Assembly: GCA_004211235.1 (NCBI GenBank)
Contig: SEEY01000068.1
Span: forward strand, 1 to 5,154
Length of the DNA: 5,154 nt
From: Rubrivivax sp.
GTDB lineage: Bacteria; Pseudomonadota; Gammaproteobacteria; Burkholderiales; Burkholderiaceae
Direction of reading: 5' to 3'
Numbering within the stretch: position 1 is the stretch's first letter; the number at the start of each line of letters is the position of its first letter. The position numbers and the translations under genes were made by a program. Below, piece after piece: positions 1-5,154 of this stretch. Under the pieces are notes generated by a model. That model was not told the origin of the DNA. It did not search any database and was given only the letters and a program-made list of their open reading frames with translations.

Positions 1-1
1 C

Positions 2-2332
2 GATGTGGGCATCCTCAATATCACCAACTTCAAGACGCCCGACCCGGCCGACTTCTTCTTCGGCAAGCACCGCTACGGCGCCGACATCCTCGACCTCTAC
101 GGCCGCCTCATCGAGAAGATGGACGGCAACGTCGCCCAGCAGCGCTTCGGCGGCGATGCCGGCAAGCGCGACACGCAGAGCATGCCGCGCAAGGTGTTGC
201 TGGTGGACCTGTTCAGCGGCCCGGTCGCGCTGGACGCCAAGGGCGAGGCCAGCATCAGCGTCAAGCTGCCGGACTTCAACGGCACGCTGCGGCTGATGGC
301 GGTCGTGAGCAGCGCGGACAGCTATGGCTCGACGCAGGCCGAGACCGTCGTCGCCGCGCCGCTGGTGGCCGAGCTGAACATGCCGCGCTTCATCGCGCCG
401 GGCGACAAGGCGACGATTGCGCTGGACCTGACCAACCTCAGCGGCGCGCCGCAGGACGTCAAGGTCGCGTTGTCGGCGACCGGCCCCGTGCGCATCACCG
501 GCGAGGCATCGTCGGTCCGGCTGAACGACAAACAGCGCCAGATCCTGCGCTTCCAGGCCGAGGCGCTGGATGCCTACGGCCTGGCGCCGATCAAGCTGAC
601 CGTTACGGCGGGCACGTTGAGCCTCGTGCGGGAGGCGGCGCTGCAGGTGCAGCCCATCACGCCGCTGACGCGCGAGAGCCGGCGCATCCGCATCGAGCCG
701 GGCGCCACACAGGTGATCGACAAGGCGCTGCTCGACGCCTATTGGGCCGGCTCGGCGACGCTCAATCTGACCGTCAGCAACACGCCGCCCATCGACATCA
801 GGGAGCAGGTCAAGGGCCTGCTGATGTACCCCTACGGCTGCCTGGAGCAGACGACCTCCAGCGCCTACCCGCTCGTCTTCATCGACGATGAAGCGGCCAA
901 GCGCTGGGGTCTGACGCCGGTGCCGCGCGAGGAGCGCGCCAAGCGGCTGGAAAGCGCCTTCGCCCGCCTGGCCGGCATGCAGCAGGCCCGCGGCGGCTAT
1001 GGCCTGTGGGCAGCGAGCAATCCGTACGAAGGCTGGCTGAGCGCCTACGTCACCGGCTTCCTGCAGGACGCGCGTGACGCCGGTTTCGCCGTGCCCGAAA
1101 CGCAGCTGGCCAAGTCGCTGGAAGGCCTGACCGAGCAGTTCCAGCGCAGCCCCGGCCAGCAGACCTCGCCGCCCAAGGAGCCGCGCCGCAACCCCAACGG
1201 CCAGCTCGCCGACTACCGCGACGCCGAGCTGCTGCGCATCGCCCACCAGCGCTTCGCCGAGGCCGCGCACGCCGGCTACATCCTGGCCCGCGAGCAGAAG
1301 GCGCCGCTGGCCACGCTGCGCACGCTGCACGACCAGTACCGCGCCAATGCGCTGTCGCCGCTGCCGCTGGTGCATCTGTCGCTGGCGCTCAAGGCCATGG
1401 GCGACGAGGCCCGCGCAAGGCAAGCCCTGGACGACGCGATGGTGCGCGGCTACGGCTACCAGGTCGACGATGGCTACTGGGGCCAGTGGCTGGGCGACTA
1501 CGGCTCGCGCATCCGCGACCGCGCGCTGGCCTACGCACTGCTGCTGCGCCACAAGGTGCAGCACGAGCGGCGCGAAAACCTGCTGTTCGACCTGGCCGAC
1601 GACTTCGGCAAACGCAACTACTACTCGACGCAGGAGCGTTTGGCGCTGTTCATGGCCGTGCAGTCCGCCACCGGCGGCGCTGGCAAGGACGACAGCTGGA
1701 AGACGACGCTCGCCGTCGGCGCCAAGGCCGACGCATGGACCGGCACGGGCACCGGCCAGCAGGGCTTCGATGTGGCCCAGCTCAAGTCAGGCCTGACGCT
1801 GAAGAACGACGGCGCCACGCCGCTCTATCTCGACGCCACGGCCCAGGGCTACCCGCTCAAACCGCTGCCGCCCAGCAGCGAGCGCATCAGCGTGGAGCGC
1901 GCGATGTTCACGACCACCGGCAAGCCCGTGACGGCCCGTCAGTTCACGACCGGCGAGATGTTCATCGTCCGCCTGCGCGTGAAGGCCGCGCAGGCCATCA
2001 AGGACGGCCTCGTGGTGGACCGCATCCCGGCCGGCTTCGAGATCGAGAACCTGAACCTCAGCCAGGGCCCGCAGGCCGGCGAGTTCACGGTGGACGGCGT
2101 CAACGTGGCGCAGGCCAATGCCAACGAACGCATCGTCCACACCGAATACCGCGACGACCGCTTCGTGGCGGCCGCCCAGCTGGGCCAGCCACTGGAAATG
2201 TTCTACCTGGTGCGGGTGGTGACGCCGGGCAGATACGTCGTGCCGGCGACGTTTGCGGAGGATATGTATCGGGCGGAGATTCGGGGGGTCGGCAAGCCAG
2301 AAGGGGAGATCGTGGTGGTGGACAAGAAATGA
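2..2332 (+). CDS. yfhM: Alpha-2-macroglobulin family protein, YfhM-like (C-terminal part, 5' truncated by window)
   Basis: Bacterial alpha-2-macroglobulins are periplasmic, usually lipid-anchored, protease traps thought to protect the envelope. An internal Cys-Gln thioester covalently captures the attacking protease. The frame is open from the first base, so this is a 3' fragment. Against my recollection of E. coli YfhM (about 1650 residues), roughly the first 900 residues are missing. Numbering from base 5, residues 1-35 match the VDVGILNIT...KRYGADI segment, ~60-125 the core A2M domain, and ~125-215 a beta-sandwich macroglobulin domain. YPYGCLEQTTS at ~275-285 is the thioester site (Cys codon 839-841, Gln 848-850). 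Residues ~285-560 are the helical thioester domain, including GGYGLW and the YSTQERLALF helix. Residues ~630-775 are the C-terminal domain with EYRDDRFVAA and VRVVTPGRYVVPA. The C-terminus is complete and no frameshift is visible. The stop overlaps the next start (ATGA). In E. coli the next gene is pbpC; here it is not. The family call is very secure, the symbol less so. Confidence 0.95.
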   Translation, partial: DVGILNITNFKTPDPADFFFGKHRYGADILDLYGRLIEKMDGNVAQQRFGGDAGKRDTQSMPRKVLLVDLFSGPVALDAKGEASISVKLPDFNGTLRLMAVVSSADSYGSTQAETVVAAPLVAELNMPRFIAPGDKATIALDLTNLSGAPQDVKVALSATGPVRITGEASSVRLNDKQRQILRFQAEALDAYGLAPIKLTVTAGTLSLVREAALQVQPITPLTRESRRIRIEPGATQVIDKALLDAYWAGSATLNLTVSNTPPIDIREQVKGLLMYPYGCLEQTTSSAYPLVFIDDEAAKRWGLTPVPREERAKRLESAFARLAGMQQARGGYGLWAASNPYEGWLSAYVTGFLQDARDAGFAVPETQLAKSLEGLTEQFQRSPGQQTSPPKEPRRNPNGQLADYRDAELLRIAHQRFAEAAHAGYILAREQKAPLATLRTLHDQYRANALSPLPLVHLSLALKAMGDEARARQALDDAMVRGYGYQVDDGYWGQWLGDYGSRIRDRALAYALLLRHKVQHERRENLLFDLADDFGKRNYYSTQERLALFMAVQSATGGAGKDDSWKTTLAVGAKADAWTGTGTGQQGFDVAQLKSGLTLKNDGATPLYLDATAQGYPLKPLPPSSERISVERAMFTTTGKPVTARQFTTGEMFIVRLRVKAAQAIKDGLVVDRIPAGFEIENLNLSQGPQAGEFTVDGVNVAQANANERIVHTEYRDDRFVAAAQLGQPLEMFYLVRVVTPGRYVVPATFAEDMYRAEIRGVGKPEGEIVVVDKK

Positions 2333-2931
2333 GGCGCTTGATGGCCGGTGGCTTCGCGCTATGCACTGCGGCGGCATTGAGCGCGGGCGGGGCGAACGCG
2401 AGTTCCTCGCCGCAGGACGCGGCGCAGGCCTTCCTGGATTGGCACGCGCAGCCCCGCGCACACAGCGACTACGACCGGAGCGAGGTTTCGCAGCTCAAGC
2501 AACTGTTCACCGGTGAACTGCTGTGTCTGCTTCAGGCCACCGAGCGTTACCGCGCGCACTTCGAGAGCGCGGCGCCGGGCGACAAGCCACCTTATGCCGA
2601 TGGCGACTTCTTTCTCAGCTCGGCCTGGGAGCACCCAGTCAGTGCTGAGATCGAGTTGTTGACCGTGAGAGATAGCAGCGCCACCGCATTGGTTTTGTTC
2701 GTCGACAGCTACGGCACCCGCTGGCGGGACCGCCTGCGCTTGCGGCTCGATGGCAGCGACTGGCGTTTGGCCGACGTGGACCGGTTGTCCTTGTTCACGG
2801 ATGCCCAGGGCAAGGTTTCCGCCGGTACGCCGGACTCGTTGGTGCAATCGTTCTATCGCGATATGGGCAGGAATCGCCCTGAAGTGCGCTGGCGGCGTGT
2901 CGAGGTGGACGCCTGCCGAGTTGAGCGGTGA
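2329..2931 (+). CDS. Exported protein of unknown function, translationally coupled to the A2M gene (possibly DUF3828-like)
   Basis: This gene encodes 200 residues and I do not recognise it with confidence. The N-terminus is a classical Sec signal peptide: Arg-Arg at 2-3, a hydrophobic stretch ~5-20, and a likely cleavage after Ala24 (GANA/SSS). The mature protein is predicted to be periplasmic. Mature residues ~28-100 contain a helix followed by FTGELLCLLQATERY and DGDFFLSSAWEHP. Residues ~103-155 look like alternating beta strands (AEIELLTV, ATALVLFVDSYG, DRLRLRLDGSDWRLADV), and the end has a SFYRDMG helix. This resembles small NTF2-like/DUF3828 periplasmic proteins, which is a tentative fold guess. 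Two cysteines (66 and 196) remain after cleavage and could form a disulfide. The ATG at 2329 was chosen because it overlaps the upstream TGA as ATGA. No strong Shine-Dalgarno is needed if translation re-initiates there, and it gives a complete signal peptide; Met5 (2341) would shorten it. The open frame runs far upstream, but only as a shadow of the A2M gene. It uses more TTG/GTT codons than its neighbour. A role with the macroglobulin is inferred from coupling only. Confidence 0.82.
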   Translation: MRRLMAGGFALCTAAALSAGGANASSSPQDAAQAFLDWHAQPRAHSDYDRSEVSQLKQLFTGELLCLLQATERYRAHFESAAPGDKPPYADGDFFLSSAWEHPVSAEIELLTVRDSSATALVLFVDSYGTRWRDRLRLRLDGSDWRLADVDRLSLFTDAQGKVSAGTPDSLVQSFYRDMGRNRPEVRWRRVEVDACRVER

Positions 2932-2932
2932 C

Positions 2933-2957
2933 GCCGCCGGGAGTTGCCCGTTGCGGC
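2933..2957 (+). terminator. Terminator-like hairpin after the A2M / exported-protein genes
   Basis: An inverted repeat begins two bases after the stop codon. GCCGC (2933-2937) pairs with GCGGC (2953-2957), and CGGG (2938-2941) pairs with CCCG (2947-2950). The loop is AGTTG, with a two-base TT bulge on the 3' arm. The stem is nine G:C pairs. There is no following T-run (AGACTTGAG follows), so it is not a canonical intrinsic terminator. It could end transcription inefficiently, protect an mRNA 3' end, or be incidental in GC-rich DNA. Confidence 0.4.
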
Positions 2958-2970
2958 AGACTTGAGCTCG

Positions 2971-3001
2971 GTAGGTTGGGGTGAACGCAGTGAACCCCAA
3001 C
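2971..3001 (+). repeat. REP element, forward copy (GTAG head plus palindrome)
   Basis: GTAG (2971-2974) is followed by a perfect inverted repeat, GTTGGGGT (2975-2982) and ACCCCAAC (2994-3001), around an 11-base loop. A GTAG/GTGG tetranucleotide ahead of a palindrome is the defining form of bacterial REP sequences mobilised by RAYT (TnpA-REP) transposases. No RAYT gene is in the window, and genome copy number cannot be judged here. The RNA would form an 8-bp hairpin. Confidence 0.8.
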
Positions 3002-3018
3002 GAATCTGGGCGGTGCGT

Positions 3019-3049
3019 GTTGGGGTCCGCGGTAGTCACGCCAACCTGC
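3019..3049 (-). repeat. REP element, inverted and slightly diverged copy
   Basis: Read on the minus strand this copy starts GCAG (3049-3046; GTAG in the forward copy), then GTTGGCGT (3045-3038), an 11-base loop, and ACCCCAAC (3026-3019). It matches the forward copy in layout and loop length, with one mismatch in the stem and a diverged loop. The two copies point towards each other across a 17-base spacer (3002-3018). This is the arrangement of a REPIN or BIME. Confidence 0.7.
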
Positions 3050-3054
3050 GTATC

Positions 3055-3082
3055 TTGTCTTGACGTACCGGTTGCGTACGAT
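3055..3082 (+). promoter_or_regulatory. Candidate promoter for the antitoxin-toxin fusion gene
   Basis: A sigma70-type pair can be read as TTGTCT (-35, 3055-3060) and TACGAT (-10, 3077-3082) with 16-bp spacing. A better -35, TTGACG (3060-3065), overlaps it but has only a poor -10 at 17 bp (TCAACA, 3083-3088). With the first reading the leader would be only about 11 nt. The exact promoter is therefore uncertain. The position just upstream of a YefM-type start codon is where such an autoregulated promoter is expected. Confidence 0.4.
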
Positions 3083-3086
3083 TCAA
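3060..3086. promoter_or_regulatory. Candidate YefM operator (paired CGTAC boxes)
   Basis: Two CGTAC boxes (3064-3068 and 3075-3079) each contain the palindrome GTAC, with centres 11 bp apart, about one helical turn. They sit inside a looser symmetry, TTGA (3060-3063) to TCAA (3083-3086). YefM-family antitoxins are known to bind paired palindromes with a TGTACA-like core overlapping their own promoter, so this is a plausible operator. The assignment rests on pattern and position only. Confidence 0.42.
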
Positions 3087-3087
3087 C

Positions 3088-3092
3088 AAGGA
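3088..3092 (+). promoter_or_regulatory. Ribosome binding site of the fusion gene
   Basis: AAGGA lies 7 nt upstream of the ATG at 3100. This is a good Shine-Dalgarno match and spacing, and it fixes the start codon of the antitoxin-toxin fusion. The antitoxin-type N-terminus MTTLTASEAR begins exactly there. Confidence 0.7.
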
Positions 3093-3099
3093 CCCGCCC

Positions 3100-3432
3100 A
3101 TGACCACCCTCACCGCCAGCGAAGCCCGCACCAACCTCTACCGCCTGATAGACGAGACAGCTGAGTCGCATCAGCCGATCACGATCTCAGGCAAGCGCAA
3201 CGACGCGGTGCTCGTCTCGGCGGAAGACTGGAACGCGATCCAGGAGACGCAGGACCTGCTCGCGGTGCTGCAGGCCGACCCGTTCCAGAATCCGCCGCCC
3301 TTCGAGAAGCTGGTTGGCGACTTGCCGGACCCCTACTCGCGGCGGATCAACATCCAGCACCGATTGGTGTATCAGGTGCTGATCGACGAGAACACTGTGA
3401 AGGTGCTGCCGATGTGGACGCACTACGAGTGA
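3100..3432 (+). CDS. In-frame YefM antitoxin / YoeB (Txe) toxin fusion, probable deletion product of a type II TA operon
   Basis: This 110-residue protein has two recognisable halves. Residues 1-50 (MTTLTASEAR...DAVLVSAEDWNAIQET) are the DNA-binding and dimerisation N-terminus of a YefM/Phd antitoxin, normally about 80-90 residues. Residues ~51-110 (LLAVLQADPF, PPPFEKLVGDL, YSRRINIQHRLVY, MWTHYE) align without gaps to about residues 28-84 of E. coli YoeB, a ribosome-dependent mRNA endonuclease. The YoeB active-site positions are present: Glu46 as E69, Arg65 as R88, His83 as H108, Tyr84 as Y109. Missing are the acidic/hydrophobic antitoxin tail that neutralises the toxin, the toxin start, and its first strand and helix. 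The junction is near base 3250. The frame is intact, with a good ribosome site and candidate operator, so it may be expressed. Loss of the toxin N-terminus makes active RNase unlikely. DNA binding or crosstalk with other YefM-YoeB pairs is possible but inferred. The stop is 12 bp from the convergent oxidoreductase gene. The alternative is an assembly or cloning deletion. Confidence 0.85.
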   Translation: MTTLTASEARTNLYRLIDETAESHQPITISGKRNDAVLVSAEDWNAIQETQDLLAVLQADPFQNPPPFEKLVGDLPDPYSRRINIQHRLVYQVLIDENTVKVLPMWTHYE

Positions 3433-3444
3433 ACTCGGTGCCCT

Positions 3445-5154
3445 TCAACCCCAGCGCAAGTCCATTCCCGACAACGGCAGCTTCCTCACCCGATGCCCCG
3501 TCGCCGCAAAGATGGCGTTGCACACCGCCGGCGCCAGGGGCGGGAAAGCGGGCTCGCCCAGGCCGGTGACCGGGAACTCGGTCTTCAGGAAGTGCACGTC
3601 GATGCGCGTCGGTGATTCGGCCAGACGGATCAGCGGGTAGTCGCCGAAGTTGCTCTGCACGATGCGGCCGTCCTCGATGTCGAGCCGGGCGTGCATGAGT
3701 GTGCCGAGGGCGTCGATGACCGAGCCTTGCACCTGGTTCTCGGCACCGCTGAGGTTGACGACCTGCCCACCGATGTCGCTGACGACCGTGACGCGGTCCA
3801 CCTTGAGTTCGCCGTCGCGGGAGACGGTCACCTCGGCCACCTGGGCGATGTAGCCGCGGTGGCTGAAGTGGAAGGCGATGCCGCGCCCGCGGCCCTGGGG
3901 CAAGGGCGTGCCGCCCCAACCGGCGCGCCGGGCGGCCTCCTGCAGCACGCGGCGCATGCGGCCGACGTGATACGGCTGGCCGCGCGCGTCGGTCGGTGCC
4001 TTCAGGTCTTCCTGGCCGAGCAGGTCCAGTCGGAACTGCAGCGGGTCACGCCCGGCGGCGTGGGCCAGTTCGTCGATGAAGCTGTGGACGACCCAGGCAA
4101 ACACGTTGCTGCCCGGCGCCCGCCACGGGCCCATCGGGATGCCGCACTCGATGGGCGTCTGCTCCAGCAGGCAGTTGGGCACCCAGCGGGCCGGGAACTC
4201 GTCGCCGCTCAGGGCCGCGCCGCTGCCGGGCTGCAACTGGCTGCGGCCGTCGCGCTCGACGCGGTTGGCGAAGGTCACGAAGTGGTCGTGCCAGGCGGTC
4301 ACGCGGCCATTCGCATCCACGCCGCCGCGCAGGAAGTGGAAGCCGCCGGCGCGGAAGTGGTCGTGCTGCAGGTCGTCTTCGCGCGTCCAGACGAGTTGCA
4401 CCGGCGCGGCCACGCGCCTGGCGATGGCCGCGGCCTCGACGACGTAATCGGAGCTCAGCCGCCGCCCGAAGCCGCCGCCGCTGCGCGTGATGTGCAGCTT
4501 GATCTGTTCCTTCGGAATGCCCAACGTGCTGACCACCAGGTTGGCTCCGGCGCCCGGGTTCTGGGTGGGCGCCCAAATCTCCATGACGCCGTCGTGCCAC
4601 CAGGCAGTGCAGTTCTGCGGCTCGATGCTGGCGTGGGAGATGAACGGGTATTCGTAGCGCGCGGTGACGGTCTTGGCGGCGCCGTGCAGCGCGGCCGCCA
4701 CGTCGCCATCGCGGCGCAGCGCGGCGGCGCCGGGCTGGGGCCCGAGCGTGTCGGCCTGCTGCACGAACTGGCGCCAGCTGTCCTTGGCGTGCTTGCCCTC
4801 GTCCCACTCGACGCGCAACTGCTTGCGGGCGCTGAAGGCCGCCCAGGTGTGGTCGGCGACGATGGCCACGCCGGGCAGCAGGCCGCGCAGGTCGGTCGTG
4901 CCGTCGATGACAAAGGCATCGCGCACGCCGGGCAGGGCCTTGATGGCGTCCAGGTTGGCGCTCTTCACCTTGCCGGCAAAGACGGGCGACTTGACGAACA
5001 CGGCGGTGAGCTGGCCAGGCTGGCGCACATCGATGCCGAACAGCGGCTTGCCGGTGACGACGGCCGGGTTGTCGATGCCGCCGATGCGGGTGCCGAGCAG
5101 CTTGTACTGGCTCGGGTCCTTGAGCCTGACCTCGTCGGCCTTCGGCATGGGCAG
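3445..5154 (-). CDS. Xanthine dehydrogenase-family molybdopterin-binding subunit, IorB-like (C-terminal part, 5' truncated by window)
   Basis: This is the large catalytic subunit of a molybdenum hydroxylase related to isoquinoline 1-oxidoreductase beta subunit and membrane-associated aldehyde dehydrogenases. It oxidises an aldehyde or N-heterocycle at a molybdenum-cytosine-dinucleotide site; the substrate cannot be read from sequence. The frame is open through the right edge. The ATG at 5148 is internal, because Leu-Pro codons precede it and the family's ~750 residues normally include an N-terminal twin-arginine signal and a first domain. Numbering from that Met, DPSQYKLLG...VTGKPLFGIDVR (11-42) begins the aldehyde oxidase a/b hammerhead-like domain (~30-118). 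GGGFGRR at 224-230 and GPWRAPGSN at 340-348 are cofactor-binding loops. GLGEPAFPPLAPAVCNAIFA at 529-548 holds the catalytic glutamate (E532, codon 3555-3553). The C-terminus RKLPLSGMDLRWG is complete. The partner [2Fe-2S] subunit (IorA type), and often a cytochrome c, would be expected beyond the right edge. The fragment looks intact and functional. Confidence 0.93.
   Translation of the reverse strand: MPMPKADEVRLKDPSQYKLLGTRIGGIDNPAVVTGKPLFGIDVRQPGQLTAVFVKSPVFAGKVKSANLDAIKALPGVRDAFVIDGTTDLRGLLPGVAIVADHTWAAFSARKQLRVEWDEGKHAKDSWRQFVQQADTLGPQPGAAALRRDGDVAAALHGAAKTVTARYEYPFISHASIEPQNCTAWWHDGVMEIWAPTQNPGAGANLVVSTLGIPKEQIKLHITRSGGGFGRRLSSDYVVEAAAIARRVAAPVQLVWTREDDLQHDHFRAGGFHFLRGGVDANGRVTAWHDHFVTFANRVERDGRSQLQPGSGAALSGDEFPARWVPNCLLEQTPIECGIPMGPWRAPGSNVFAWVVHSFIDELAHAAGRDPLQFRLDLLGQEDLKAPTDARGQPYHVGRMRRVLQEAARRAGWGGTPLPQGRGRGIAFHFSHRGYIAQVAEVTVSRDGELKVDRVTVVSDIGGQVVNLSGAENQVQGSVIDALGTLMHARLDIEDGRIVQSNFGDYPLIRLAESPTRIDVHFLKTEFPVTGLGEPAFPPLAPAVCNAIFAATGHRVRKLPLSGMDLRWG

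Larger units (their letters stand above)
2971..3049. mobile_element. REPIN/BIME-like unit: two inverted REPs with 17-bp spacer
   Basis: This 79-bp unit is made of the two REP copies described at 2971-3001 and 3019-3049, with their head tetranucleotides on the outside. Such doublets are non-autonomous elements moved by a RAYT transposase encoded elsewhere in the genome. It lies between the hairpin that follows the exported-protein gene and the promoter of the antitoxin-toxin fusion, a typical extragenic site. Transcribed across, the whole unit could fold into one long hairpin (GTTGGGGT of one copy with ACGCCAAC of the other) or into two short ones. It may act as a transcript insulator. Confidence 0.65.

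Noticed and set aside
1486..2328. Upstream extension of the exported-protein frame inside the A2M gene
   Set aside because: It translates to an Arg/Gly-rich shadow of the A2M gene in another frame. The signal peptide starting at 2329 marks the real beginning.
2353..2364. Possible lipobox around Cys12 (FALC) of the exported protein
   Set aside because: The Cys is too early and is preceded by a poor lipobox. A standard signal peptidase I site (GANA/SSS) fits better.
2975..3001. The REP hairpin as an intrinsic terminator
   Set aside because: No T-run follows either arm. The GTAG head and the inverted second copy identify it as a REP element instead.
2359..3171. Long minus-strand open frame (270 codons) across the exported-protein gene, the REP pair and the start of the TA fusion
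   Set aside because: It overlaps well-supported plus-strand genes, spans repeats and a promoter, has low-complexity Arg/Gly/Ala-rich content and matches no family I recognise. It is a GC-rich shadow.
4046..4807. Second minus-strand open frame of 253 codons within the oxidoreductase gene
   Set aside because: It is Arg/Ala-rich shadow sequence. The overlapping frame carries all the family motifs.
5146..5148. ATG at 5148 (minus) as the real start of the oxidoreductase
   Set aside because: The frame stays open to the window edge, and the protein would lack the N-terminal ~180 residues usual for the family.
1..5154. CRISPR arrays, tRNA/rRNA genes, insertion sequences and phage genes
   Set aside because: I saw no regularly spaced direct repeats, tRNA cloverleaf pattern, transposase motif or phage protein on either strand.

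Overview
The window is GC-rich, densely coding DNA with the protein families and codon habits of a Gram-negative proteobacterium. A beta- or gamma-proteobacterium of the Burkholderiales/Xanthomonadales type is most likely, but this is inferred from the look of the proteins and no 16S or other marker is present. It holds four protein genes, two of them cut by the window edges.

Layout. Bases 2-2332 (+) are the C-terminal ~776 residues of a large YfhM-type bacterial alpha-2-macroglobulin with an intact CLEQ thioester site. Its stop codon overlaps the start of a 200-residue exported protein of unknown function (2329-2931, +) in an ATGA arrangement, so the two are probably translated as a pair. 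A 168-bp intergenic stretch (2932-3099) follows. It carries a terminator-like hairpin just behind the stop, then two REP elements in opposite orientation (2971-3049, a REPIN/BIME-like pair), then a promoter/operator region with two CGTAC boxes 11 bp apart.

That promoter faces the most unusual gene of the window (3100-3432, +). It is a 110-residue open frame whose first ~50 residues are a YefM/Phd-family antitoxin N-terminus and whose last ~60 residues are the C-terminus of a YoeB/Txe-family mRNA interferase. The two genes of a standard antitoxin-toxin operon appear to have been joined in frame by a deletion that removed the toxin-neutralising tail of the antitoxin and the N-terminal third of the toxin. 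All the recognised catalytic positions of the toxin remain.

Converging from the other side (3445-5154, -) is the C-terminal ~569 residues of the molybdopterin-binding large subunit of an IorB-like xanthine dehydrogenase-family oxidoreductase. Its N-terminus lies beyond the right edge. Only 12 bp separate the two convergent stop codons.

Functionally there are three independent units: an envelope-defence/periplasmic pair, a remodelled toxin-antitoxin remnant with a REP pair in front of it, and a molybdenum hydroxylase. No RNA gene, insertion sequence, CRISPR array or prophage gene was seen.
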